NCBI RefSeq assembly: GCF_003289645.1
Contig: NZ_QLYX01000013.1
Coordinates: forward strand, 185,754-249,753
Length of the DNA: 64,000 nt
Direction: 5' to 3'
Source of the DNA: Actinomadura craniellae
GTDB taxonomy: Bacteria > Actinomycetota > Actinomycetes > Streptosporangiales > Streptosporangiaceae
Shown piece by piece: positions 26,955 through 36,265 of this stretch. Each line of letters opens with the position of its first letter. Positions within the stretch are counted from its first letter, which is position 1. The position numbers and the translations under genes were made by a program. The notes under the pieces were generated by a model. The model searched no databases. It was not told where the DNA came from and saw only the letters and a list, made by a program, of their open reading frames with translations.

Positions 26955-27443
26955 ATGGCTAACGTCGTGACGTCCTCCAGCCGTACGCAGCCGAGCCTGA
27001 CGCCCGCCGAGATCGCCGCCCTGGCGCTCTCCCTCGCCCACCTGGGCACCGGCCCGCAGGCCACCGTCGCCCGCCGGGCGATCCGCCACCTGATCGACGA
27101 GGTCCACCCGGCCGACGCCGTCATCGCCGACACCCTCTCCACCCTCACCGAGCCGCTGGACGGCACCACCGCCGACCGGGCCCGGGTGATCGCCGCCGCG
27201 ATCACCGACCGCATGGTCGTCCGCCTGCACTACCGCGACGCGGGCGCCCGGACCACCGTGCGCGAGGTCGAGCCGGTCACCTGCCTGGTCCACGGCGACC
27301 ACTGGTACCTGGTCGCCTGGTGCCGCCTGCGCAGCGGCGTCCGCGCCTTCCGCTTCGACCGGATCGCGGCCGTCGAGTCCACCACCGTCCCCGCCTCGCC
27401 GCACCGCGCCGACCACTACCTCCCCTGGCAGCGCGCCGCATGA
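26955..27443 (+). CDS. Stand-alone WYL-domain protein
   Basis: 162 residues from ATG 26955, leaderless. The sequence matches the part of WYL regulators after the DNA-binding domain: PSLTPAEIAALALSLAHLGTGP, then a WYL fold with VVRLHYRDAGARTTVREVEPV, HGDHWYLVAWCRLRSGVRAFRFDRIA. The usual N-terminal winged HTH is absent, and nothing upstream in the frame restores it. WYL domains bind nucleic acid or small ligands and control phage-defence and DNA-damage systems. The gene may be a ligand-binding partner, an antagonist, or a truncated regulator. Confidence 0.8.
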   Translation: MANVVTSSSRTQPSLTPAEIAALALSLAHLGTGPQATVARRAIRHLIDEVHPADAVIADTLSTLTEPLDGTTADRARVIAAAITDRMVVRLHYRDAGARTTVREVEPVTCLVHGDHWYLVAWCRLRSGVRAFRFDRIAAVESTTVPASPHRADHYLPWQRAA

Positions 27444-27478
27444 ACCGGGCGGGGCGGTGCCCCGCACCCCCCGAACCA

Positions 27479-27516
27479 GGAGGCCGGCCGGAGCGAGCGG
27501 GGACCGGCCGGCCTCC
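27479..27516. terminator. Terminator hairpin 1 between convergent genes
   Basis: Perfect 13-bp stem GGAGGCCGGCCGG (27479-27491) with complement at 27504-27516 and a 12-nt loop. It follows the WYL gene. Confidence 0.75.
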
Positions 27517-27552
27517 CTCCCCGGCGGCCCGTCCTCGACGCGGGCCCGCCCC

Positions 27553-27594
27553 GCCGCCCGGCGGCCGTGCCGACCCCCACGGCCGCCGGGCGGC
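27553..27594. terminator. Terminator hairpin 2 between convergent genes
   Basis: Perfect 17-bp stem: left arm 27553-27569 (GCCGCCCGGCGGCCGTG), right arm 27578-27594, 8-nt loop. It probably ends transcripts from both sides, that is the WYL gene and the YbdK-like gene. Confidence 0.8.
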
Positions 27595-27615
27595 ACGCCC
27601 ATGGGGCCGTCCGGC

Positions 27616-28716
27616 TCAAGAGAGGGTGCAGGTGATGGCGTCGGAGACGACCTGGGCGACGTCGCGGGTGCGGCGGTGGGCGGCGCGCTGAAGGTCGGCG
27701 CCGCTGCCCCGGCACAGCAGGGCGCAGAGCAGGTGTTCCACGGTGTTGAGGTCGCCGGCCGCGGCCAGGGCGGGGCGCACGTGGGCCAGGAGCGCCCGGA
27801 CGACCCGGTGGGCGGGAACGGGGTGGTGGGTGACGGGGTGCAGGAGATCGCCGTGCAGGGCCGAGCGGCTGGCCCGCCAGGCGGCCAGGCGGAGCAGTTC
27901 GGTGCGGACCGGGTCGGGGGGCTCGCCCGCCCGCCACTGCCGGGCGGCGGTCTCCACCAGTGCCCGGACCAGGCCGGCGATCAGCACCGTGTCGTCGGCC
28001 CGCAGGCACACGTCGGCGATCCGCACCTCCACCGTGGGGTAGTGCCGGGACAGCCGGGCGTCGAAGTAGATCATCCCCTCGTCGAGCAGCACCCCCGAGC
28101 CGACCATGTCCTCGACCACCGCCCGGTAGCGCCGGAACGACCCGAACAGCCCGGTGGGCCCGGCGGACGGCCAGCGCACCCAGACCTGCTGCCGGAAGCT
28201 GGCGTACCCGGTGTCCCGGCTCTGCCAGAACGGGGAGTTGGCGCTGAGCGCCAGCAGCGGCGCCAGCCAGGACCGGATCCGGTCGAGCACACCGATGCCC
28301 TCGTCCGGCGACGACACCTCCACGTGCACATGGCAGCCACAGGTCAGCTGCTCGGCGGCGGTGCGGGCGTACGCCGCGGCCATCCGGCGGTACCGGACCG
28401 ACGGGGTGAGGGAGGGCTGTACCCGCACCGGTGAGGTGGCCAGCGCGGCGACCTCGGCGCCGGTGCTCCGGGCGGCCCGGGAGGCCGCCAGCCGGGCGTC
28501 CCGGATCTGCTCGCCGAGGTCGGCCAGCGCATGGCACGGCCGGGTGGTCGTCTCCAGCTGCTCCCGCTGCAGCTCGGTTTCCAGGCGCTCCCCGGGGTGG
28601 GCGAACCGCAGCGCGGCGGGTGCCACCGCCCGGGGCTCACCGCGGTCCGGGTCGACCAGCAGCAGCTCCTCTTCCACCCCGAGGTTGCGCCCTCCCACGC
28701 CTGATGTCCTGCCCAA
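27616..28716 (-). CDS. YbdK-type carboxylate-amine ligase (GCS2 family)
   Basis: A weak gamma-glutamylcysteine synthetase-like ATP-dependent ligase. LGVEEELLLVDP opens the fold, HVHVEVSSPDEGI follows, and AANSPFWQSRDTGYASFRQQVW and TVEVRIADVCLRADD are the family's Mg-ATP and substrate signature blocks. The earliest start is TTG 28716 without a good ribosome site. GTG 28698 (VGGRNLGVEEE) has AGGA about 9 nt upstream and is equally likely. In actinomycetes several such paralogues occur, and the physiological substrate is usually unknown. Confidence 0.85.
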   Translation of the reverse strand: MGRTSGVGGRNLGVEEELLLVDPDRGEPRAVAPAALRFAHPGERLETELQREQLETTTRPCHALADLGEQIRDARLAASRAARSTGAEVAALATSPVRVQPSLTPSVRYRRMAAAYARTAAEQLTCGCHVHVEVSSPDEGIGVLDRIRSWLAPLLALSANSPFWQSRDTGYASFRQQVWVRWPSAGPTGLFGSFRRYRAVVEDMVGSGVLLDEGMIYFDARLSRHYPTVEVRIADVCLRADDTVLIAGLVRALVETAARQWRAGEPPDPVRTELLRLAAWRASRSALHGDLLHPVTHHPVPAHRVVRALLAHVRPALAAAGDLNTVEHLLCALLCRGSGADLQRAAHRRTRDVAQVVSDAITCTLS

Positions 28717-28768
28717 TTTGCGACATATATGACAATTGCGGGCTGTCTATCGCTGTGCGGGCGGGGGG

Positions 28769-30052
<1,284 letters not shown>

Positions 30053-30157
30053 GGGGCCTCCCTGGTCTCCGCCCGCCCGGTCGGGGCCGGCGGACAAGAT
30101 CGTGGTTGTGTGCCGTTCGATTTTCCCCTGTGCCGATTCGGCGGGCACCGGCGCCCC

Positions 30158-30382
30158 TCAGGTCTTCTTGACCTTCACGGGTACTCCACCTGGGGCGTCG
30201 GAGTTGGGCACCAGGTAGGAGACGGCCGCCTGCGCCAGCACGCCGATCAGCATGACCAGGATCTCCTTGCTGAACTCCCCGGCCGTGATCCAGCTGATCA
30301 GGAAGGCGGAGAACGCGGTGACGAACGCGGCCCACCACTTGCGGGTCGGCAGGAGGGACTTGACCGTGGTGACATCGCTCAC
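30158..30382 (-). CDS. Phage-holin-like small membrane protein
   Basis: 74 residues from GTG 30382, 8 nt after GGAGG. N-terminal LLPTRKWWAAFVTAFSAFL begins the first membrane helix, and EILVMLIGVLAQAAVSYLVP is the second. It ends with the motif VPNSDAPGGVPVKVKKT. The TRKWWAA start and YxxPNxxxPGGVP tail are what I recall from actinophage holins. No endolysin or other phage gene is nearby. It may be a domesticated remnant or a chromosomal small membrane protein. The call rests on motif memory only. Confidence 0.6.
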   Translation of the reverse strand: MSDVTTVKSLLPTRKWWAAFVTAFSAFLISWITAGEFSKEILVMLIGVLAQAAVSYLVPNSDAPGGVPVKVKKT

Positions 30383-30480
30383 AGGAGGGACCTCCGGGGG
30401 GACGGAAAAGGTAAGAACCGGTGTCAACATGTTCATACCTGCCGGAGGCCCGACGGTTACGGCGATCTGGACGCATCGTG

Positions 30481-30517
30481 GCGGAGTGGATCGCGCGGGA
30501 CGAGCGATCCACTCCGC
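30481..30517. terminator. Terminator after the Zn-dehydrogenase gene
   Basis: Perfect 14-bp stem GCGGAGTGGATCGC (30481-30494) with complement 30504-30517 and a 9-nt loop. It lies just past the minus-strand stop at 30523. Confidence 0.75.
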
Positions 30518-30522
30518 TCGCT

Positions 30523-31665
30523 TCAGGCGCGCTGCCCGGGCTTGAGCAGGACCTTGGTCCAGCCGCTCTCCCGCTTGTCGAACCGCTGGTAGGCGTCGGG
30601 GGCGAGATCGAGCGGCAGCCGGTGGGACACCACGAAGCTCGGCCGCGCCCGGCCGGCGACGATCAGGTCGCGCAGCTGCCGGTTGTAGGCCTTGACGTCG
30701 GCCTGGCCGGTGCCCATCCGCTGGCCCTTCTCGAAGAAACGGCCCATCTTGAACAGCAGTTCGCCGTGCCGGGCGGCCTCCGTCGGCCCGCCGGGGTCCG
30801 TCGGCACGTACAGCCCGACCACACCGAGCATTCCAGTCGCGCGGACGGCCTCCACCAGCGTGTTGAGCACCACCGCGGGCTGCTCTCCACCCTCGCGCAC
30901 GGTCGCCTGGTAGCCGACCGCGTCGATGCCCTTGTCGGTGCCCTCTCCCTCGGTCTGGTCCTTGATCAGCTCGACGACGTCCCCACGGCCGAAGTCGAGG
31001 GGGACCGCACCGATGTGCTCGGCGAGCTTCAGCCGGTCGGGCACCCGGTCGATCACGAACACCCGTGCCGCACCCCGGATCATCGCCGAGTAGGCCGCCA
31101 TCAGGCCGACCGGCCCGGCACCGAACACGCTCACCGTCTCACCGCGGCCGACCTGCGCCAGCTCCGTCGCGTGGTATCCGGTGGGGAAGATGTCGGCCAG
31201 GAGGGCGAAGTCGTCCTCGTGCTCGTCGCCCCTGGGCAACCGCAGGCAGTTGAAGTCCGCGAACGGCACCCGCAGGTACTCGGCCTGCCCGCCGCGGTAG
31301 GGGCCCATCGCCACGTAGCCGTACGCCCCGCCGGCGAAGCCCGGGTTCACGGTCAGGCAGAAGCCGGTGTGCCCGGCCGTGCAGTTCTTGCAGAAGCCGC
31401 AGGCCACGTTGAACGGCATGACGACCCGGTCGCCCTTCCGCACGCCGACGACCCCGGCACCGACCTCCTGCACGATCCCCAGGTTCTCGTGGCCGAACAC
31501 GATGCCCGGCTCCGCGCCGGTCCGTCCCTCGTACATGTGCAGGTCCGACCCGCAGATCGCCGAGGAGGTGACCTTCACGATCGCATCGGTGGGCTGTTCG
31601 ATCCGTGGGTCCTCGACCTGTTCCACGGCCACCGTGTAGGGCCCCTTGTAAACGACCGCTTTCAC
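30523..31665 (-). CDS. Zinc-dependent alcohol/formaldehyde dehydrogenase
   Basis: 380 residues from GTG 31665, with AAGGGGG about 6 nt upstream. MDR fold: catalytic zinc site CGSDLHMYEGRTG and GHE, structural zinc ligands CGFCKNCTAGHTGFC, and NAD-binding VSVFGAGPVGLMAAYSAMIRGA. Overall shape and the insert GIDAVGYQATVREGG resemble glutathione-independent formaldehyde dehydrogenase (FdhA) of the NAD-dependent class. Formaldehyde is the likely but unproven substrate. The PucR regulator lies 85 nt upstream on the same strand and may control or accompany it. Confidence 0.85.
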   Translation of the reverse strand: MKAVVYKGPYTVAVEQVEDPRIEQPTDAIVKVTSSAICGSDLHMYEGRTGAEPGIVFGHENLGIVQEVGAGVVGVRKGDRVVMPFNVACGFCKNCTAGHTGFCLTVNPGFAGGAYGYVAMGPYRGGQAEYLRVPFADFNCLRLPRGDEHEDDFALLADIFPTGYHATELAQVGRGETVSVFGAGPVGLMAAYSAMIRGAARVFVIDRVPDRLKLAEHIGAVPLDFGRGDVVELIKDQTEGEGTDKGIDAVGYQATVREGGEQPAVVLNTLVEAVRATGMLGVVGLYVPTDPGGPTEAARHGELLFKMGRFFEKGQRMGTGQADVKAYNRQLRDLIVAGRARPSFVVSHRLPLDLAPDAYQRFDKRESGWTKVLLKPGQRA

Positions 31666-31750
31666 CGTGTCCCCCTTCCACGCCGAACGACGTCCGTGAA
31701 TTGCCTACCCATCCAAATCGCCATAAATCGGACAAAAGTGTAGAAAGTTC

Positions 31751-33352
31751 TTACGGGGTGCCGGGGCGAATGGAGGCGAGGGCCAGCAGGGCGACGTGCA
31801 GGGAAGTGCAGGACTCGGGGGAGTCCAGGCCGACGCCGAGCACCCGCTCGACCCGGCGCAGCCGCTCGTAGAAGGCCGGGCGGGAGAGATGGGACCGCTG
31901 GGCGGCGAGCGCCTTGTTGCGCCCGGCGTCCAGGTAGCACCCCAGAGCGCGGACGAGGTCGGTACCGTGCCGGTCGTCGTACTCCAGCAGCGAGCCGAGC
32001 TCCCGCTCCACGAAGGTCTGCAGCCGGGCGTCGTCGCGCAGCAGGTGCAGCAGCCCGCGCAACCGCAGGTCGGGCAGCCGGTAGAAGGGCCGGTCGCCGG
32101 AGCCCCGGACGGCCACGTCGGCGACGTGCTCGGCCTCCAGGAACGAGCGGCGCACGTCCTGCACCGACTCGACCACCGACCCGGCCGCCACCACCGGGGC
32201 CGGGTCGCAGTGCTTGCGCAGCCGGCCCGCCAGCTCCACGAGCCCGCTCTCGGCCTCGGCCCGGGCGGGCAGCGAGACCAGCACGCCGACCCGGGCCTGG
32301 GGGGCGTCCTCGTCGAGCAGCCCGACCAGGGCCGACAGGCCGCCTTCCCGGCAGGCCGCAGAGGCGGCCTCGGCGAGCTCGGCGAGCGATCCGGACTCCA
32401 CGCGGGACCGGAGGACCACGCCCATCAGCCGCCGCCCCGACAGCGGCACGCCCAGCGCCCGGGCCCGGGCGGCGGCCTCCCGCGGATCGGAGTAGGCGTG
32501 CGCGAGGATCCCCGCGATGATCGTGCCGTGCGCCCGGCGCTCCAGGCTCTCGGCGTGCCGGTCGAGCAGCCGCCCCAGCGCCAGGGTGGTCGCGGCGCGC
32601 TCGACCAGCACCACGTCGCGCGGTGCGGGGGCGCCCGCGCAGCGCAGGATCAGCCGCCCCCAGTCCTGGCCGCGCGCCCCGACGACGGTGACCAGCCAGC
32701 CGGACGTCGCGTCGTGGGCGGTGCGCCCGGCGGGCCGGACGGCCCGGGACCGGGTCTCCCAGCCGGTCAGCAGCGCGGTGGGGTCGGTGCCGGCCGCGTC
32801 GGCGGCGAGCACCTGGTGCGCGAGGTTCTCCAGCACCACCGGGTGTCCGCCGAGCACCGCCGTCTGGCGTACGACTTCGTCGGCCGATGCGCCCTCCACC
32901 GACAGCCGGGTGAAGATCTCGTGCAGCTGCTCGGAGGCGCGCAGCTCGGCCAGCTGGGCGTCGAGGATGTAAGCGTGCACCGACTCGGTGATGTCGATGA
33001 AGATCGTCTCGCGGGCCAGCACGACCACCGCCAGGCCGTGCTCCTCGGCCGCGGAGATCAGCGCGGGTGGGAGAGCGCCGGCCCAGCGCCGGCCCAGCTC
33101 GACCATGAGCCCGCTGGCGCCGACCGCGGCCAGGTCGGCGACGTAGTCGCGCAGTCGGGCCGGCTGCTCGGGCAGTGCGATGCCGGTCGTCAGCACCAGT
33201 TCGCCGCCGTGCAGCAGGTGCGCGATGTCGGTCACCTCGGCGCTGTGCACCCAGCGCACCCGGGCGCCGAGCCGGTCGTGGCCGGCGACCACACGTGGCT
33301 GCCCGCGGCGCACCGCGTCCAGTTCGAGCACTTCGGCCAGGGTGGGGAGCAC
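31751..33352 (-). CDS. PucR-family transcriptional regulator
   Basis: 533 residues. The N-terminal PucR sensory domain begins LPTLAEVLELDAVRRGQPRVVAG. A central GGDEF-like CdaR segment follows (about residues 285-400). The C-terminal PucR helix-turn-helix is GTDLVRALGCYLDAGRNKALAAQ followed by SHLSRPAFYERLRRVERVLG. PucR proteins regulate purine, amine and related catabolism. The GTG start at 33352 overlaps the AAGGAG of a short upstream frame, so initiation is unclear. TCACCTtgAGGTGA (33414-33427), 62 nt upstream, is a possible operator. Confidence 0.9.
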   Translation of the reverse strand: MLPTLAEVLELDAVRRGQPRVVAGHDRLGARVRWVHSAEVTDIAHLLHGGELVLTTGIALPEQPARLRDYVADLAAVGASGLMVELGRRWAGALPPALISAAEEHGLAVVVLARETIFIDITESVHAYILDAQLAELRASEQLHEIFTRLSVEGASADEVVRQTAVLGGHPVVLENLAHQVLAADAAGTDPTALLTGWETRSRAVRPAGRTAHDATSGWLVTVVGARGQDWGRLILRCAGAPAPRDVVLVERAATTLALGRLLDRHAESLERRAHGTIIAGILAHAYSDPREAAARARALGVPLSGRRLMGVVLRSRVESGSLAELAEAASAACREGGLSALVGLLDEDAPQARVGVLVSLPARAEAESGLVELAGRLRKHCDPAPVVAAGSVVESVQDVRRSFLEAEHVADVAVRGSGDRPFYRLPDLRLRGLLHLLRDDARLQTFVERELGSLLEYDDRHGTDLVRALGCYLDAGRNKALAAQRSHLSRPAFYERLRRVERVLGVGLDSPESCTSLHVALLALASIRPGTP

Positions 33353-33733
33353 TCCTTCATCATGTCACGCTTTGAAAGTAAAATATTACAGAGTGAAGGT
33401 TGCGATGCTCGACTCACCTTGAGGTGACAAAAAAGGCGTTGGGCAGAATAGTTGCTGTAACCGTACAAATCGTGCGATAAAGGTAAAGTCGCTCGTGGGA
33501 TGGTGACGGATCGGTGCACGGCCGATGCCATCTGTGAATCTTCGCAGGCCCTGCTCTTCGCGGGTGCAGGAACCTTCTGCCAGCCGCAGGTTTCCGCCGT
33601 CGGTTTCCTGCGCCGGCGATCCGACAAACAATAGCCACGGGCGTTGACCCCATCTGTGTCATACGACACAATCGCATTACCTCCATTTAAACGAGGTGAA
33701 TAGAAAAGGGTTTCTGTCGCAGGGAGCAGCGAA
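33353..33733. promoter_or_regulatory. AT-richer intergenic region upstream of pucR
   Basis: This 381-nt gap is markedly less GC-rich than its flanks (for example AAAGTAAAATATTACAG at 33375-33391). It contains TCACCT-tg-AGGTGA at 33414-33427, a small palindrome, and poly-A near 33429. No gene is supported. It probably carries divergent promoters for pucR and the small gene at 33734. Confidence 0.4.
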
Positions 33734-34072
33734 ATGCCTGCTGACGATCACGCCGCCGAGGTCGCAGAGCTCAGGGAGTGCTACCCGAACTGGTCCATCT
33801 GGTTCGGGCTGTTCACCCGGCGCTGGTGGGCGCTCCCACCGCGAGAACGCGACATCGGCGACTTCGTAGAGGCCGAGACCCCCCAGCGCCTCGTCGCCCG
33901 CATCGAGATGATCCAGCGCGCCCCGATCCACCCAGATCCCTGGCCGGCGGACCCCCGGCACCCTTCGAACCTTCCTCCGTCTCGATGGGAGCCGGGCGGC
34001 GCAGACCGGCCGGGTACCGGCGGCCGCGTGGCCAGGCGGCATCACCAGGTGATCGCTGTCCCCCCCGCTTGA
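33734..34072 (+). CDS. Small actinomycete protein of unknown function
   Basis: 112 residues from ATG 33734 with GGGAG upstream. The N-terminus AEVAELRECYPNWSIW and the RWWALPP element resemble a widespread family of short actinomycete proteins (a YPxWxIW start with an RWWA block) that often lie near XRE/DUF397 genes. After about residue 60 the sequence is Pro/Arg-rich with no family character, suggesting a decayed or frameshifted 3-prime end. Function unknown. Confidence 0.55.
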   Translation: MPADDHAAEVAELRECYPNWSIWFGLFTRRWWALPPRERDIGDFVEAETPQRLVARIEMIQRAPIHPDPWPADPRHPSNLPPSRWEPGGADRPGTGGRVARRHHQVIAVPPA

Positions 34073-34557
34073 CCGCATCCCGCCGGAGCCTCGGGGCCCC
34101 GGTCCGAGCAGAAGGCCGCACCACCAGCCTCTCCAGCGATCCCGTGAGTGGTGCGGCCGGCGGCACCCCTCTGCCCGGCCGGGGTCTCGTCGCATTTCCG
34201 GTGTTCTGCCGCGACTTCGACCGCTGAGAATATGCGCGACGGTAATATAAATGTTCCCCCGCTCGATATCTGTCGCAGACGTCGGTGCGCTGCCCCTCGC
34301 ACCGCTCGGAGGGAAGTCCCACCGCGGTGCGCCCGGCGAATTGCTCGCGCCACTTCCGCAACAAAACCGAAAAGGAGCCGCCGGCCGGTTCGGGGCACCC
34401 GTCGGGCCGGCGCATGTGCGGTGCGCGGTACCCGGCGGCGGAGGTGCCGGTACGCTGCCACGGTCCGGGCCGCGCGCGGGAAGCGCATGGGATGTTCGTC
34501 CGCCGGAAGCGGAGCGGCGGCGGGACGGCCCGGGGGAACGGTTACTTCAGGAGCAGA
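34073..34557. other. 485-nt gap without a supported gene
   Basis: Contains an AT-rich stretch, GGTAATATAAATG near 34240-34252, that could be a promoter for the solute-binding gene, and AGGAG at 34549-34553 as its ribosome site. Frames reading through it carry no recognisable protein sequence. Confidence 0.4.
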
Positions 34558-35775
34558 ATGAAGCAGCTTGGCGGGCGGAGCACGCTCGTGCGGTGGGCCG
34601 CCGCCGGAGCGGCGCTCGTCGCGGTCCTCGCCGTGGTCCTCGTCGCGTTCCGCGGCGAGGAGAAGCCCGTCGCCCCGGTGGGGATGACGCGCGCGATCGG
34701 TGCGAGCGAGGGAACGCTCAACCTGGTGGCGCTGCCCGGCTACGTCGAGAACGGTTCCAGCGACCCGCGGGTCGACTGGGTCACCCCGTTCGAAGAGCGC
34801 ACCAAGTGCAAGGTGACCGTCAGGACGGCGCCCACCGTCGAGGATCTGGTCGACATGATGACCGACCCGGGGCGCCGCTACGACGGAGCGACGGTCCCGC
34901 CGGAGGCTGCCGGGCGGCTGATCGACGGCAAGCACGTGGCGCCGGTCAACCCCGACCTGGTCGGCGGCTACAAGGACCTCGAACCCCGGCTGCGCTCGCT
35001 GCTGCGGCGGGACGACACCGTCTACGGGGTCCCGTTCGCCTGGGGCGTCAACCTGCTGGTGTACGACCCGAAGGTCGTCCAGCCTGCCCCGACGAGCTGG
35101 GCGGCGGTGTTCGACCCGGCGCAGGCCGGCCGGTACGGCCGCCGGCTGATCGTCCGCGACACCCCGCTGACCCTCGGCGACGCGGCCCTCTACCTGAAGT
35201 CGCGCAACAAGAAGCTGAAGATCGACGACCCGTTCGCCCTCACCCCGGACCAGCTCGCGGCCGCCGGCCAGGTGCTGGCCCGGCAGCGGCCGCACGTGCA
35301 GAGCCACTGGCAGGATCCGGCGGACGCGGTCAGCGCCCTCGCCGGTGGCGCCGCGGTGCTCGGCCAGGGCTGGCCCTACCACGTCGACGTGCTGGGTCGG
35401 GCGGGCCGGTCGGTGGCCGCGGCGACCCCCAAGGAGGGGGTGACCGGCTGGCAGGACGCGTGGATGGTCGGCGCCCGGGCGCAGCACCCCAGCTGCATGT
35501 ACCAGTGGCTCAAGTGGACGTCGTCGCCCGACGTCCAGCAGCAGGTGGCCGAGTGGACCGGGGTGGCGCCGGCCAACCCCGAGGCGTGCGCTCGCGACCG
35601 GCTGCGGGCCGAGTTCTGCAACGCCTACCACGTCGGCGACCGGTCCTACATCGGCAAGGTGGTGTTCGCCCGGACCCCGGCACGGGACTGCGGCGAGGAC
35701 GGCGGGAGCGGGTGCGCCGGCTATGCGGAATGGACGCAGGCGTGGCGGAAGGCCGTCAACCCGACGCCCTCCTGA
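34558..35775 (+). CDS. Orphan extracellular solute-binding protein (PotD-like)
   Basis: 405 residues from ATG 34558, 4 nt after AGGAG. A basic N-terminus precedes an uncleaved-looking helix (WAAAGAALVAVLAVVLVAF) without a lipobox cysteine, so it appears membrane-anchored. The body fits polyamine/spermidine-type solute-binding proteins: NLVALPGYVENGS, TPFEERTKCKVTVRTA, YGVPFAWGVNLLVYDP, and LGQGWPYHVDVL. No permease or ATPase gene is near. The ligand cannot be inferred. A strong hairpin follows the gene. Confidence 0.8.
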   Translation: MKQLGGRSTLVRWAAAGAALVAVLAVVLVAFRGEEKPVAPVGMTRAIGASEGTLNLVALPGYVENGSSDPRVDWVTPFEERTKCKVTVRTAPTVEDLVDMMTDPGRRYDGATVPPEAAGRLIDGKHVAPVNPDLVGGYKDLEPRLRSLLRRDDTVYGVPFAWGVNLLVYDPKVVQPAPTSWAAVFDPAQAGRYGRRLIVRDTPLTLGDAALYLKSRNKKLKIDDPFALTPDQLAAAGQVLARQRPHVQSHWQDPADAVSALAGGAAVLGQGWPYHVDVLGRAGRSVAAATPKEGVTGWQDAWMVGARAQHPSCMYQWLKWTSSPDVQQQVAEWTGVAPANPEACARDRLRAEFCNAYHVGDRSYIGKVVFARTPARDCGEDGGSGCAGYAEWTQAWRKAVNPTPS

Positions 35776-35794
35776 ACCCGGAGGACCTCTCCCC

Positions 35795-35825
35795 GGCGCG
35801 CCCGACCGCCCCCGTCGGGCGCGCC
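35795..35825 (+). terminator. Terminator after the solute-binding gene
   Basis: Perfect 12-bp stem GGCGCGCCCGAC (35795-35806) with complement at 35814-35825 and a 7-nt loop, 20 nt beyond the stop. No U-tract follows. Confidence 0.75.
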
Positions 35826-36265
35826 TTCAGGGCGGGCGCTGGCCGGCTCGCCGCTCCGCGAGCGGAGCGGGCCGGCCCGGCGCCCGACGGGCGTCCCGGG
35901 CCTCCCCCCGATGGCCCAGGACACCCCTCCTCGGTGGAGAGATCAGCGGTCGGTGACCGCTCCCGCCGGCGGCACCGGTCTGTGTACCAGTGCTCCGGCG
36001 GCCGTGGCCGGCTCCAGGCCCGGCGGGCCCGGCAGGGCGGGTGCGCCATCGGCGCACGCGAACACCCTGAGATCGCTCACCTCACCCGGTCGGAGTCGAC
36101 TCCACGTGATTCCTTTATAGGCGGAGTCAGGTGTGGTCGCGCTCAGTGATGGTGCAAAGCACGGCAAAACCTCTGTCTTGTGGTGATCTTGCTCAAGGTT
36201 CGGTCACGCTGCGCAGCGGACGGGGCGGCACGTTCCACGCGGACGGGCCGCACTACCGTATCCGC
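35826..36265. other. 440-nt gap upstream of the aldehyde dehydrogenase
   Basis: No gene is supported. Base composition drops between about 36105 and 36200 (for example CTTTATAGGCGGAG and AAAGCACGGCAAAACC). TACCGT (36254-36259), 6 nt before the ATG, fits a leaderless -10 for the next gene. I saw no inverted-repeat ends of a mobile element. Confidence 0.4.

Noticed and set aside
35943..36167. 74-residue minus-strand open frame in the gap before the aldehyde dehydrogenase
   Set aside because: I looked for DUF397 or transposase similarity because the region is AT-richer, but no motif is convincing and no ribosome site precedes it.
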